From Eubacteriales bacterium (lineage in GTDB: Bacteria; Bacillota; Clostridia; Lachnospirales; Lachnospiraceae): a stretch of DNA of 64,000 nt. The notes below the pieces were generated by a model. It was not told where the DNA came from. It did not search any database and worked only from the letters and a program-made list of their open reading frames with translations. The translations under genes and the position numbers were made by a program. Where the stretch lies: positions 186,001 to 250,000 of the forward strand of contig JAUNJF010000001.1 in the NCBI GenBank assembly GCA_030533405.1. Reading direction: 5' to 3'. This document shows positions 56,318 to 64,000 of this stretch, piece by piece (position 1 is the first letter of the stretch; each line of letters begins with the position of its first letter).

Positions 56318-57100
56318 ATGAGAGTGGGTGTTACGCAGTTTGATATCGCCTGGGAGAATAAGGCAGAAAATCAAAAACGTGCAAGAACTTTGATGGAGGA
56401 GGCAAAGCAGCAGAAGGTGGATTTGCTGGTGTTTCCGGAGATGACGCTGACAGGTTTTTCGATGAACACAAAGCTTCTTGGTGAGGAGATGCTACTCTCT
56501 CCGACGCTTCATTTCTTCAAGGAATGCTCCAAGCAATATGATATGGCAATGATGTTTGGCTATGTCGAGGAGTTTGGAGAAGAATATTACAATAAATGTA
56601 TGCTTGTCGCAAATGGGAAGGTGTTAATGGACTATGATAAAATTCATCCGTTTTCCTATGGAGATGAAGGCAAGCATTATGTGGGTGGCAGTAAGGTGAA
56701 GACTGCGACGTTTATGGATATGGTTGTTTCAGGTTTCGTCTGTTATGACTTGCGGTTTCCGGAATTGTTTCAGGCGGTATCGGAACAGGCACAGGCAATT
56801 TTTGTGATAGCAAACTGGCCGAAAGAACGTGTGGCACATTGGGAAGCGCTTTTGAAAGCAAGAGCGATTGAGAACCAGTGTTACATTGTGGGTGTCAATC
56901 GGATTGGCACTGGGAATGGATTAGAATATATTGAAAGTTCCATGGCATTTGATCCGCTGGGAGAGCGGTTGACAAAGCCGGACAATAAAGCACCTCTGCA
57001 GGTAGTTGAACTACAGGCAGAGGTAGTTGCGTCTATTCGGAAACAGTTTCCATTTAAACAGGATCGAAAGAAGGAACTGTATGCGAATCTGTATTTTTAA
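56318..57100 (+). CDS. Carbon-nitrogen hydrolase, omega-amidase/NIT2-like
   Basis: A 260-residue nitrilase-superfamily enzyme. The catalytic triad can be read: Glu41 (LVFPEMTLTGF), Lys108 (DYDKIHPF) and Cys142 (GFVCYDLRFPELF). The length and LTGFSMNT segment match the omega-amidase (YafV/NIT2) group, which deamidates alpha-ketoglutaramate or deaminated glutathione; exact substrate is not provable here. GAAGGAG precedes the ATG. It runs in the same direction as the preceding kinase (37 bp gap) but is functionally separate. Confidence 0.9.
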   Translation: MRVGVTQFDIAWENKAENQKRARTLMEEAKQQKVDLLVFPEMTLTGFSMNTKLLGEEMLLSPTLHFFKECSKQYDMAMMFGYVEEFGEEYYNKCMLVANGKVLMDYDKIHPFSYGDEGKHYVGGSKVKTATFMDMVVSGFVCYDLRFPELFQAVSEQAQAIFVIANWPKERVAHWEALLKARAIENQCYIVGVNRIGTGNGLEYIESSMAFDPLGERLTKPDNKAPLQVVELQAEVVASIRKQFPFKQDRKKELYANLYF

Positions 57101-57110
57101 TGCATTTCGC

Positions 57111-57138
57111 TTGTAATAATTTTGTTTTCAAGTATAAT
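57111..57138 (+). promoter_or_regulatory. Promoter for the parvulin gene
   Basis: -35 TTGTAA (57111-57116), a 16-bp spacer, -10 TATAAT (57133-57138), about 37 bp before the start codon. Confidence 0.65.
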
Positions 57139-57174
57139 AACAACGTAAAAGATTGAAAGAAAAGAGGATAAAAG

Positions 57175-57909
57175 ATGAGCGAAGTATTAAAAACAATTGG
57201 TGAATATACAATTACAGAAAGAGATGTAGACGCATTTATTTCATCGTTGCCAAAGGAGCAGCAGAGATATAGAACAATGCCAGATTTTCGTGCACAGGTA
57301 TTAGAAAGAGTTGAGGAAATGACTTTGTTTGCAATGCTTGGTAGTGAGATGAAGGTAGAAGATACAGAGGATTTCAAGGATGCCATGATGGTTGCAAAAC
57401 GTGACATTTCAGGACAGATTGCGGTACATGAGTTATTGAGTAAGGTAGATGCGACAGAGGATGAGGTAAAGGCATTTTTTGAAGAAAACAAGAATGCATT
57501 TGCAAAGGGACCTTCTGCAACAGCAAAACATATTTTAGTAGATTCAAAGGAAAAGGCTGAGTCGATCAAGAAAGAGATTGAAGCTGGCGAGAAGACATTC
57601 GAAGAAGCTGCAAAGGAATACTCATCATGCCCATCAAGTCAAAAAGGTGGTAGTCTAGGTACATTTGGTCGTGGACAGATGGTAAAGGAATTTGAGCAGG
57701 CTGCATTTGAAGGTGAATTGGAGACAATCATTGGACCTGTAGAGACACAGTTTGGTCAGCATTTAATCTGGGTTGATGAGCGTTCGGAGGGCGAGGTTCC
57801 TGAGTTTGAGGCAGTAAAAGACCAGGTAAAGGCACAGGTAATCGGACAGAAACAGCAAAAGACATATGAGGAGAAGCTTTCAGCGCTTCGTGACAAATAT
57901 TTGGCATAA
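57175..57909 (+). CDS. Cytoplasmic parvulin-type peptidyl-prolyl isomerase
   Basis: A 244-residue isomerase. The N-terminal SurA-like helical part (about residues 1-105) is followed by a parvulin domain (about 110-210: ATAKHILVDSKEKAE, YSSCPSSQKGGSLGTFGRGQMVKEFEQAAF, FGQHLIWV) and a C-terminal helix. Unlike PrsA it has no signal or lipobox, so it should fold proteins inside the cell. An AGAGGA site precedes the ATG. It has its own promoter. Confidence 0.9.
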   Translation: MSEVLKTIGEYTITERDVDAFISSLPKEQQRYRTMPDFRAQVLERVEEMTLFAMLGSEMKVEDTEDFKDAMMVAKRDISGQIAVHELLSKVDATEDEVKAFFEENKNAFAKGPSATAKHILVDSKEKAESIKKEIEAGEKTFEEAAKEYSSCPSSQKGGSLGTFGRGQMVKEFEQAAFEGELETIIGPVETQFGQHLIWVDERSEGEVPEFEAVKDQVKAQVIGQKQQKTYEEKLSALRDKYLA

Positions 57910-57941
57910 GCAGAATCGGTTGTAGAAGAGAGGTGTCAAGG

Positions 57942-58511
57942 ATGGCAAAACAGTCGTGGAAACCAGGAAATATGCTTTATCCGGTGCCGGCAGTGTTGGT
58001 GAGCGCAAGAGATAAAGAAGGAAATGATAATTTGTTGACGATTGCGTGGGTGGGAACCGTTTGCTCAGATCCTGCCATGCTTTCTATTTCCGTTCGAAAA
58101 GAGCGATATACACATCATATGTTAAAAGAAAGTGGAGAATTTGTTGTGAATTTGACAACAAAGAAATTGCTGACTGCGACAGATTATTGTGGCGTTCGAA
58201 GCGGAAGAGACGAGGACAAGTTTGCGACAATGCAGTTGACAAAGGGCGAGGCGGAAAAGATTAATGCGCCGATTATTATGGAGAGTCCGGTTAATATTGA
58301 GTGCAAGGTGACACAGGTGTTAGAGCTTGGAAGTCATGACATGTTTCTTGCAGAGGTCGTGAATGTACAGGTTTCCGATGAATTGTTAGATGAAAAGGGA
58401 ACCTTCCGTTTGCAGGATGCAGATTTGCTTGCTTATTCTCATGGAGAATATTATGAGCTTGGTGAAAAACTTGGAACCTTTGGATTTTCAGTGAAGAAAT
58501 CAAAGAAATAA
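57942..58511 (+). CDS. Flavin reductase family protein
   Basis: A 189-residue flavin-binding split-barrel protein (FMN-binding, flavin reductase-like). Markers are NMLYPVPAVLVSARDKEGNDNLLTIAWVGTVCSDPAMLSISVR near residues 10-52 and ESGEFVVNLTT. Such proteins reduce flavins or act as FMN oxidoreductases in anaerobes; the partner is unknown. The ATG at 57942 is preferred because GAGAGG lies eight bases before it. The next gene starts 18 bp downstream. Confidence 0.88.
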   Translation: MAKQSWKPGNMLYPVPAVLVSARDKEGNDNLLTIAWVGTVCSDPAMLSISVRKERYTHHMLKESGEFVVNLTTKKLLTATDYCGVRSGRDEDKFATMQLTKGEAEKINAPIIMESPVNIECKVTQVLELGSHDMFLAEVVNVQVSDELLDEKGTFRLQDADLLAYSHGEYYELGEKLGTFGFSVKKSKK

Positions 58512-58529
58512 TGGAAATGAGGAATTTTT

Positions 58530-60032
58530 TTGAGAAGAGTGAAATTTAGAGCGCGTTTGCAGTGGAACTGGTTGCAATCTGCTTTGTTAGGAGTAGGAAT
58601 TGGTTTATTGTTAGCGCCGATTGCATCAAATTCCTTGGATGGAATGAAGCAAGTGCACTTTGGTAATAAGTATAAAGTGATGATTAACGGAGATGTTGTT
58701 GCGCTTTCAAAGAGTGTAGAAGAAGGTGAGCAGGCATTTAAGGCGGCTCGTCTTGCGTATAACGCCAATGGCATTCGTTCATTAAAGCTTTCAGTTTCCT
58801 ATGAAGAGGCAGATGCAAAACAGGACAAAGAAGCGATTAGTGGTTTGAAGGTGTTGCAAGGTGAGGAATTAGAGCAACAGATTTTGGAGCAGTTATCGGC
58901 ATATGAGTCTGATACAAAGCAAATTGCTTACACCATGAGAATTGATGATTACACTGTTACATCTGATAATATGGAAAGTCTCATATCTGCGTTAGAAAAG
59001 ACACAGGGTAAATATGATGAAGAGAATCAATTTCAGGTGAAACTGAAAAAGACGGATAGTCAAAATGTTGCTATGTATGAGGTGGAAATTGCACAAAATG
59101 AAGAAGCTTCCGATAAAAAGGATGAAGACGGCATAAAATATGTTGGCTTTGAGGAAGATATTCAGGTTGTTCCTACCTATGCAAGTAAAGATCAAATAAA
59201 AAAAGGTGAGGATGTGTATGCGGAGTTGTCGCAAACACATGAAGAGCCTGGAATCTATGTTGTAAAACCAGGCGATTGCTTAGGTGTGATTGCAGAGAAA
59301 AACAATATGACAGAAGAGCAACTGAAGGAATTGAATCCGGATGTGCAGTCAGACGAGAATTTGTATTATGATGACCGTTTACATATTGTTGTGCCAATGA
59401 CTGCTGTGCAAGTGCTTGTGAAAAAGCAAGTGACCTATGAAGAGTCCTATTATGCGGATACCATTTATGAAGACGATGACGATATGTTTATCGGTGAGTC
59501 GAAGGTTGTACAGGAAGGAAGCGAGGGAACGCACGTTGTGACGGATCTTGTTACCTATACCAATGATATGGAAAGTGATCGCGAACAGTTAGAAGAAAAT
59601 GTAGAAGTTGCTGCGGTTGCCGAGATTGTGAGACGAGGAACGAAGTCAAAACCTACTTATATGTATCCTGTTACCAACTGGAATGTAACCTCTAACTTTG
59701 GATATCGTTGGGGCAGATTACATGCTGGTACAGATGTTGGTGTACCAATCGGTACAACTGTACGAGCTTCCAGAGCTGGAAAGGTAGTGACTGCTGGATG
59801 GGTCGGTGGCTATGGAAACTGTGTCATGATTGATCATGGAGATGGCATTTGGACTGTTTATGGACATTTGAGTGAGATTACAACAAGTGTAGGAAGTTAT
59901 GTTGAACAAGGTCAGCAGATTGCGCTTTCTGGTAATACGGGACGAAGTACAGGTCCGCATTTACACTTTGAAGTGCGTGTCAACGGAAGTGCTACAGACG
60001 CTACCCCTTATCTAGAGGGCACAGTCAACTAA
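58530..60032 (+). CDS. M23 peptidoglycan endopeptidase with LysM and G5 domains
   Basis: A 500-residue exported or membrane-anchored protein. A membrane segment (about residues 12-32) is followed by an unrecognised region (about 35-235), a LysM domain (about 245-295, YVVKPGDCLGVIAEKNN), a G5 domain (about 298-375) and a C-terminal M23 LytM domain (about 390-495) with zinc-site motifs HAGTDVG and HLHFE, both intact. It should cut peptide cross-links in the wall. The TTG start at 58530 has TGAGGAA upstream and gives a sensible membrane segment. Confidence 0.92.
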   Translation: MRRVKFRARLQWNWLQSALLGVGIGLLLAPIASNSLDGMKQVHFGNKYKVMINGDVVALSKSVEEGEQAFKAARLAYNANGIRSLKLSVSYEEADAKQDKEAISGLKVLQGEELEQQILEQLSAYESDTKQIAYTMRIDDYTVTSDNMESLISALEKTQGKYDEENQFQVKLKKTDSQNVAMYEVEIAQNEEASDKKDEDGIKYVGFEEDIQVVPTYASKDQIKKGEDVYAELSQTHEEPGIYVVKPGDCLGVIAEKNNMTEEQLKELNPDVQSDENLYYDDRLHIVVPMTAVQVLVKKQVTYEESYYADTIYEDDDDMFIGESKVVQEGSEGTHVVTDLVTYTNDMESDREQLEENVEVAAVAEIVRRGTKSKPTYMYPVTNWNVTSNFGYRWGRLHAGTDVGVPIGTTVRASRAGKVVTAGWVGGYGNCVMIDHGDGIWTVYGHLSEITTSVGSYVEQGQQIALSGNTGRSTGPHLHFEVRVNGSATDATPYLEGTVN

Positions 60033-60071
60033 ATATATAATCGAAAGTATCATAATTACCTAGAAAAAAAG

Positions 60072-60102
60072 AAAAAAGAGAGGGCTACGCCTTCTCTTTT
60101 TT
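60072..60102 (+). terminator. Terminator after the M23 gene
   Basis: AAAAAAGAGAGGGC-TAC-GCCTTCTCTTTTTT, a 14-bp stem with one G-T pair and a T-run. An AATTACCTA half-site lies just upstream. Confidence 0.9.
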
Positions 60103-60235
60103 CATGAGGGGGGAGAATTTTGATATAGCTTTGCGCTACATCATATGAAAAGTTCTTACAAGAAATAGTGTAATAGAAAATTGTGAACAATTCGTGTTCA
60201 AAAACGAAAGAATTTATTAAGAAAATATGTGTGCA

Positions 60236-60282
60236 ACTTAAGAAAACCTTAAGTACCATTTTTGCATAAGTTGTTATATACT
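60236..60282 (+). promoter_or_regulatory. Subtilase promoter region with an upstream palindrome
   Basis: ACTTAAG-AAAAC-CTTAAGT (60236-60254) is a perfect 7-bp inverted repeat; TATACT (60277-60282) is a likely -10, but no -35 is seen at the correct distance. The palindrome centre is about 44 bp before the expected start, a typical activator position. An 11-codon open frame (60359-60394) with AAGGAG overlaps the subtilase start as ATGA. Apart from these, the 60033-60390 gap holds only the M23 terminator. Confidence 0.45.
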
Positions 60283-60390
60283 CTTTATGGTGTCTAAAAT
60301 AGATAATTGCAAAAGGTATATTTGTGCATATGACACAAAGAGAAGGAGTATTGCAATTATGAATAGCCAAAAAAGAGAGGAGTTTATGCA

Positions 60391-63300
60391 ATGATTAAAC
60401 GTTGGAAAACGGGAATGGCAACCTTAATGGTAGGTATGCTATTGACAACAGGTATGACAGCAGAGGCAGCTAATCAGCTCCAGATTACCAAAAAGTGGAA
60501 TTCGCAGAATTCTAATAAGACATTAATTCAGATGTCAAAGAAAAAACAGAACAAGAAGAAGTATGCAGAAGGTCAGGTTATCGTAATGTATGGCGATGGC
60601 AAATCTGCAACAAAGGCATTTAGTGCCAACAGTTTAGGTAGCGACATTACAGTTGCACAGACTTATTCATTTGATGTTCCAAGCACACAGAATGGTGTGA
60701 AGGCAAATGCGCAGGGAACAACAAAGACAAATAGTGTTCGTGTATCTCTTGTAAAGTCAAATAAGTATACAACAGAGCAGTTAATTAAAATGTTAAGTGC
60801 TAGAAAAGATATTCGCTATGTTGAGCCTAACTATCGTTATGAAGTACTGGATAATGATTATAGTGGATTCCAGTGGGCATTGAACAATGTTGGACAAAAT
60901 GCTGGTACAGCAGGTATGGATGTGAACCCTGAGTACATTAAGCAGAAGGCTTCTGATGATGAGGGTGAGAAGGTTATCGCATTGGTCGATACTGGTATGG
61001 ATTACAAGCATCCAGATTTAGCTAGTAAAGTATGGAATAATCCATTTAGCGAGAAGCAGTTAAAGGGTAAACATGGATATGACGTTGTAAATAATGATGA
61101 TGATCCAATCGATGATCATGGACATGGTACACACTGTGCCGGAATTATGGCAGGTGTTTCTGGAGATAATTCAGGTATTTCTGGTGTGACAAATGATGAG
61201 CATATCAAGATTATGCCAATTAAGATTTTAGACGAGAGTGGTAGCTGCTACGGTTTTGAGTCAGTTGGTGCATACAACTACATTTACCGTGCACAGCAGT
61301 TAGGTGTTAATATTGTATCCGTTAATAATTCTTGGGGTGCAAGTGGTTATATTGAGCCAGGCGAAGAGGAATGGATGATTCCAGAGAGCAAGATTTTCAC
61401 TGAATTGGTTAACATGGTAGGTGAAGCTGGTGCGGTAACAGTATGTGCAGCAGGTAATGATGGTGAAGATAATGGAACAGAGGGTTACATCAATTTCCCA
61501 TCAAACATCGATAGCCCATATGTGATTTCGGTTGCAGCATCTAATGAAGATGGTGAATTGGCAACATTCTCATGTTACGGTGATAAGGAAGTTGATATTG
61601 CAGCTCCTGGTGCTGATATTTTATCAACTGTATCTTATGATGTATTTAACCCAGGTATCTATTCAGATCAGAAGCGTAGTCAGGTATGTACACAGTTCAA
61701 TGATTTCGAGACTGCTACAAATCAGGATGTTGCTTCTTATAGAACAGATGTGAAGGGTAAGGCAACAAGTACTGTATCCGTTGCATCAAATGAGTACTTT
61801 GGAAAAGAGTCAACAGGTAAGTCATTACACTGGAGTCTTAAGAACGCAGAACAAGATAGAGAATACATTTTGTATGTTCCTTATGATCAGCCAATTGGAT
61901 TAGGAACAGCACATGTTAGTACAATGGTTCGTTTAGAAGATAAGAACAAATTAGGCGATGGTGAACTTGCTTGGTGGTACGGCGGAAGTGTCGTTATGGT
62001 ATTAGACGGAATTGTTGACAATGGAAAGAAGCCTAACGCAATGAACTTTGAGTTAGTTAATGGTGCAATGGCAGGTAACTGCTGGAGTCATACAAGTGCT
62101 GAATCTTATATCGATGTTGAGGAAGATGGACAGAGATATTTAGCATTCGTAATTGAAGCTGCATCAAACGGTGATTATGATCTTTACATTGATAACATTG
62201 GTGTAAGTAAGGCTGTAAATGATACATCTGTATTCGAGCATTATGATTACTACAATGGAACTTCTATGGCAACACCATATGTAACAGGTGCAGTTGCAGC
62301 AGTTGCACAGGCTTATCCAGAGATGACAGCACTTGAGAGAAAGTCAGTGATCTTAAGCTGTAGCAAGAAGACAGATGACCTTGCAGGAAAAGTATTAACA
62401 GGTGGTACACTTGATTTCTCATTGATTGGTAATCCAAGAATGTTCGTATCAGATATTTCTTTAAATGATGATAAGAATATTGAAATCGAGGGTGCTTACT
62501 TAGATGGTGCAGAAGTTACAATCAACAATGCTAAGATTGAGCCAATGTCAGCTGATCAGGATACAATTGTTATCGCTGGTAAGGATATGATGAACAAGAG
62601 ACTTCATATTGCATTGAAGAAAGGTGACGATGTATATGAAGAGGATTGTTATTTTGCACAGGGTAACGCATTACAGCAGACAGATATGATTATGGGATCT
62701 TTAGATGGTTCACAGTTCACATCTGATGGTAATGCCGTTTATTCTATGGATGACTATGGTACTTTATACTTTGCAAAGAAGATGATGATGGGTGAAGATT
62801 CTTCTTATCCAAGTTATACATTAGCTTACGAAGGATTTACACCAAGTTGTCTTGGTGAGAAAGGTCACACATGGTTAAACAGCATTATGACACGTGATTC
62901 GAATGTAGTTTGCTGTAATGGTGGTGTGTGGACAGTTGTAAATGCAGATGCAGGATTTGAATCTATGAAGGCATTAGCATATGTATCACAGGATGCAATT
63001 CAGGCTACTACAATGTATATGCCAGTGCCAGGTGATGTATGGTCATTCGCAGCAGAATTGCCAGAAGCAGTAAATGACTTAAGCGGATTAACAATTGCTG
63101 CTTATAATGGTCAGATTTACTTAATGGGTGGTTTCAACGAAACAACAGGCGCATTCAACAAGAATGTATATCGTTATAATGTAAGTGCTACTGGAGAACA
63201 GAAGTGGCAGACAGTTGCTGCTTTACCAGAAGGAAGAGCATTTGCACAGGGAATTCAGGTTGGTAACAAGTTAGTAGTTACACTTGGTGCAAAGGATTTA

Positions 63301-64000
63301 AATGGAACAAGCCCAGCAAACTTAGTATTTGATGGTTCTGCTTGGAAGGTTTCAAAGGTTGCATTGAATGCAAATACAAATGCTACATATGAATATGGTA
63401 AGAAAGACGAAGAGAAGAAACTTGAGTACTATACTGCTGATATCTCTATGGTAAAGGATGCTGTTGCATACTTAGGTATCAAGGCAGATGGTATGTCAGA
63501 TGTATTCAATTATAATGTTGCTAAGGATGCATTCCAGACAACAAATTATATTTTAGATGCAACTTTAGCGAAGAAGAGCAATTTACATGGTGTTGCAGTA
63601 AATGATCAGTTTAGCGTATTAGTACCAGGTGGTGAGGGTGTGACAAATGTTTACACATGCCCAATTAAGACTGGTTGGATTACTTCAAAGATTAGCTACT
63701 CTATGTATGATATGCCACAGACAGAGGTTAGAAACTGGTTACCATGTGACCAGATTACACTTACACCACCTGTAATGGATGGATTCTATGTGGATACATT
63801 TAAGGTAGCAGGTAAGAAGGTAAAAGCAAACGAAGCAGGAATGTTCGTATTTAAGGCAATGGCTAACAAGTATCCAAATGGTATTTCGGCTACAGTAAAT
63901 TATAAGCCTTATGTATCAATGATTACAATGTTAGAAGAGAGCATGCAGATTCCTGTTGGTGGAAAGGCTGCTGTATTGAATACAGTTATGCCAGATGATG
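60391..64000 (+). CDS. Very large secreted subtilisin-like (S8) protease, 3' end outside the window
   Basis: At least 1203 codons are open from 60391 to the window end. A signal peptide (residues 1-26, ending TAEAA) and an I9-like propeptide precede an S8 domain with Asp200 (ALVDTGMDYKHPD), His245 (HGHGTHCAG), oxyanion Asn356 (AAGNDG) and Ser625 (YNGTSMATP). Between the AAPG motif (404-407) and Ser625 there are about 215 residues instead of the usual 20 or so, an inserted beta-rich domain. After the protease come a Kelch-like region (GQIYLMGGFNETTGAFNKNVYRYN) and, at the end, the start of a Big2-like domain. The main ribosome binding site is AGAGGAG. Confidence 0.92.
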   Translation, partial: MIKRWKTGMATLMVGMLLTTGMTAEAANQLQITKKWNSQNSNKTLIQMSKKKQNKKKYAEGQVIVMYGDGKSATKAFSANSLGSDITVAQTYSFDVPSTQNGVKANAQGTTKTNSVRVSLVKSNKYTTEQLIKMLSARKDIRYVEPNYRYEVLDNDYSGFQWALNNVGQNAGTAGMDVNPEYIKQKASDDEGEKVIALVDTGMDYKHPDLASKVWNNPFSEKQLKGKHGYDVVNNDDDPIDDHGHGTHCAGIMAGVSGDNSGISGVTNDEHIKIMPIKILDESGSCYGFESVGAYNYIYRAQQLGVNIVSVNNSWGASGYIEPGEEEWMIPESKIFTELVNMVGEAGAVTVCAAGNDGEDNGTEGYINFPSNIDSPYVISVAASNEDGELATFSCYGDKEVDIAAPGADILSTVSYDVFNPGIYSDQKRSQVCTQFNDFETATNQDVASYRTDVKGKATSTVSVASNEYFGKESTGKSLHWSLKNAEQDREYILYVPYDQPIGLGTAHVSTMVRLEDKNKLGDGELAWWYGGSVVMVLDGIVDNGKKPNAMNFELVNGAMAGNCWSHTSAESYIDVEEDGQRYLAFVIEAASNGDYDLYIDNIGVSKAVNDTSVFEHYDYYNGTSMATPYVTGAVAAVAQAYPEMTALERKSVILSCSKKTDDLAGKVLTGGTLDFSLIGNPRMFVSDISLNDDKNIEIEGAYLDGAEVTINNAKIEPMSADQDTIVIAGKDMMNKRLHIALKKGDDVYEEDCYFAQGNALQQTDMIMGSLDGSQFTSDGNAVYSMDDYGTLYFAKKMMMGEDSSYPSYTLAYEGFTPSCLGEKGHTWLNSIMTRDSNVVCCNGGVWTVVNADAGFESMKALAYVSQDAIQATTMYMPVPGDVWSFAAELPEAVNDLSGLTIAAYNGQIYLMGGFNETTGAFNKNVYRYNVSATGEQKWQTVAALPEGRAFAQGIQVGNKLVVTLGAKDLNGTSPANLVFDGSAWKVSKVALNANTNATYEYGKKDEEKKLEYYTADISMVKDAVAYLGIKADGMSDVFNYNVAKDAFQTTNYILDATLAKKSNLHGVAVNDQFSVLVPGGEGVTNVYTCPIKTGWITSKISYSMYDMPQTEVRNWLPCDQITLTPPVMDGFYVDTFKVAGKKVKANEAGMFVFKAMANKYPNGISATVNYKPYVSMITMLEESMQIPVGGKAAVLNTVMPDD

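Overview
The window is low-G+C DNA from an anaerobic member of the Bacillota, most likely Clostridia, family Lachnospiraceae (Butyrivibrio/Pseudobutyrivibrio/Roseburia-like). The evidence is the gdpP-rplI-dnaB order, a sporulation gene (spoIIR), a MecA adaptor, pyruvate formate-lyase fermentation with a small clostridial ferredoxin, a YesMN/Lpl-type xylan uptake locus, and strong AGGAGG ribosome binding sites. There is no rRNA, tRNA, CRISPR array, phage or intact transposon. The assignment rests on gene content only.

Layout. 1-9.9 kb holds housekeeping genes: spoIIR, a GntR regulator with ispE (minus strand), ddl, murI, a DUF1934 gene, a methyltransferase, gdpP, rplI and dnaB. 10-14.7 kb has a secreted CAP-domain protein, then on the minus strand a ferredoxin and the pyruvate formate-lyase operon. 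PFL is split here: the large subunit stops before the glycyl-radical domain. That domain is a separate 80-residue gene, and between them lies a 72-residue relative that lacks the radical glycine and carries three cysteines. 15-19.2 kb has a VWA/metallopeptidase-like protein, a MoxR-like AAA+ ATPase, a leucine-rich-repeat protein and a DUF1858 protein. 19.3-29.5 kb is a xylan/xylo-oligosaccharide locus: YesL-like protein, CE4 deacetylase, YesM/YesN, binding protein, two permeases and a GH10 xylanase without a signal peptide. 29.5-35.5 kb holds mecA, a 600-bp gene-free stretch with promoter, hairpins and terminator (possible ncRNA), a CwlD-like amidase, a secreted papain-like protease, tsaC/sua5 and rpiB. 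35.5-42.8 kb is a complete F1Fo ATP synthase operon whose c subunit has the sodium-binding signature. 43-52.7 kb is a signalling region: glycosyltransferase, HD-GYP-REC protein, two GGDEF proteins, a chemoreceptor, a dead ATPase gene and a MATE exporter. 52.9-64 kb has an OmpR-type regulator and kinase, a nitrilase-family amidase, a parvulin, a flavin reductase, an M23 peptidase and the start of a very large secreted subtilase that runs off the end.

How it fits together. The cell appears to import xylan fragments through the Lpl-type transporter, cut them inside with the xylanase, ferment pyruvate through PFL, and use a probably Na+-coupled ATP synthase. A GTATAC-centred palindrome at the promoter of ispE-gntR recurs inside the pflB promoter, which suggests that the GntR regulator may link the two loci.

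Between the genes there are two families of small structured repeats. One has ends TTGCRAAACTC/GAGTTTYGCAA (3721-3788 and 27971-28165). The other has two variable hairpins around TGCGNNCCGA (5099-5192 and 16378-16452), and one copy is flanked by a 14-bp direct repeat.
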